Assembly (NCBI GenBank): GCA_038496675.1
Contig: CM076660.1
Span: forward strand, 4,395,197-4,459,196
DNA from: Rachycentron canadum
Taxonomy: Eukaryota; Chordata; Actinopteri; Carangiformes; Rachycentridae
Direction: 5' to 3'
Length of the DNA: 64,000 nucleotides
Shown here: positions 63,447 through 64,000 of the stretch, one piece after another
How positions within the stretch are numbered: position 1 is the first letter of the stretch
Layout of the letters: every line of letters starts with the position of its first letter
Made by a program: the position numbers and the translations under genes
The notes under the pieces: model-generated
The model's input: the letters and a program-made list of their open reading frames with translations, nothing else
Databases searched by the model: none
Told to the model about the DNA's origin: nothing

Positions 63447-64000
63447 CTTAGGCATATCTGTGAATCTTAACCCATTGGAAAAATGTTCTCTTGGGCTATG
63501 AACAATCTGTCTTTAAAGTGTGACTACACTTTTTTCGTTAGACAGGCTGAGCTGCATTGGGTGGGAGGAGGCGAAATGGGAGAATCATCTACCTGTCATG
63601 TATAAAGCCCCTGAGACCCCCCACATGACTCTGAAGATTATGAAAAGGCCGCAGAAATATCAGAGGGTTTACTCTCCAATAACAAACATCATCATGCCGA
63701 GATGGAGATCATACCAGGTGGTGAGAAATATGCAAATATGGGCTGCATGCTCTGAAGCTGGACTCAGGGTGGCTCCCAGATCATATTTGTCATGACTCAC
63801 TGCCAGCATTCACTGTCTGAATACTAAAGCATGCTTTGGACAGATGAACAGGCTCATGAAAAAAACAAAAAACAAAACTGAGCTATGACAATGATTTTAT
63901 CCCTGATGCACAGTATAAAGTGACATATGATGATGTTCTGTCACGGATGCTGCAGAGCCACGCTGCCTTTCCACTTTGTGTGTTAATCACAAATTCAACA

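Larger units (their letters stand above)
39359..64000 (-). other. cadm1: cadm1 intron 1, distal segment toward exon 1
   Basis: No signal-peptide exon or GC-rich promoter-like island that would mark cadm1 exon 1 is recognised, so intron 1 probably continues beyond base 64000, giving it at least about 51.8 kb. Besides the listed repeats, 43180-46330, 47020-53150 and 57190-63150 hold AT-rich DNA, A/T runs and a CT array (45897-45922) without supported genes. The stretch 40060-40360 is GC-richer and repeat-like. Confidence 0.65.

Overview
This is vertebrate nuclear DNA, almost certainly from a ray-finned fish and probably a spiny-rayed one. Three things suggest that: (1) an Ig-V exon with near-identity to CADM1; (2) a set of interspersed repeats typical of teleost genomes (tRNA-derived SINEs, L2-type LINE 3' ends, Tc1-like and hAT-like DNA transposons, a Penelope-like fragment, a Ty3/Gypsy fragment); (3) AT-leaning sequence dense with CA/TG microsatellites and long A/T runs. 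Two runs of N (24892-25285 and 38912-39300) sit inside low-complexity DNA and look like short-read assembly gaps. No prokaryotic operon, CRISPR array, rRNA gene or intact tRNA gene was seen.

The window carries one exon I can defend. It is a 147-bp coding exon on the minus strand (12007-12153) encoding the first half of the first Ig domain of cell adhesion molecule 1 (cadm1; the a or b paralogue cannot be decided). By comparison with the known gene it is exon 2. Positions 1-12006 should then be part of intron 2 and positions 12154-64000 part of the very long intron 1. Neither the signal-peptide exon 1 nor Ig exon 3 was recognised, so both introns probably run past the window edges. Other open frames are short, overlap low-complexity DNA or repeats, and show no family I recognise.

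Layout: 1-12006 (intron 2) holds an old teleost repeat (2418-2650), a GTTAGC-rich repeat (3885-4036), a TTAA-type DNA element fragment (6346-6700), a hAT-like element with imperfect terminal repeats and a decayed 8-bp duplication (8117-8723), and a repeat plus SINE pair (9421-10072). From 12154 to the first gap lie a LINE 3' end with a GGAT tail (15561-15752) and CA/TG arrays. Between the gaps lie a small hAT-like element (25895-26196), a second GTTAGC repeat with a perfect 18-bp-arm inverted repeat (27733-27955), a SINE head (34342-34392), a long polypyrimidine tract with splice-like signals (35990-36090) and a Gypsy RNase H scrap (36540-36900). From 39301 to the end lie a Tc1-like element split by a Penelope-like insertion (41729-42915), an L2-type LINE tail (46340-46742), further old repeats, and a palindromic tandem repeat ending in an AT array (63165-63442).

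The most useful lead is at 35996-36013 on the gene's own strand. A branch-point-like CTAAC, about 70 bases of pyrimidines and CAG precede 18 bases and then GTAAGC. If spliced with the phase set by exon 2, those 18 bases would insert six in-frame residues just before the Ig domain. It could equally act as a recursive-splicing site, a mechanism reported for long first introns of vertebrate CADM genes. I found nothing that qualifies as a new multi-gene system.
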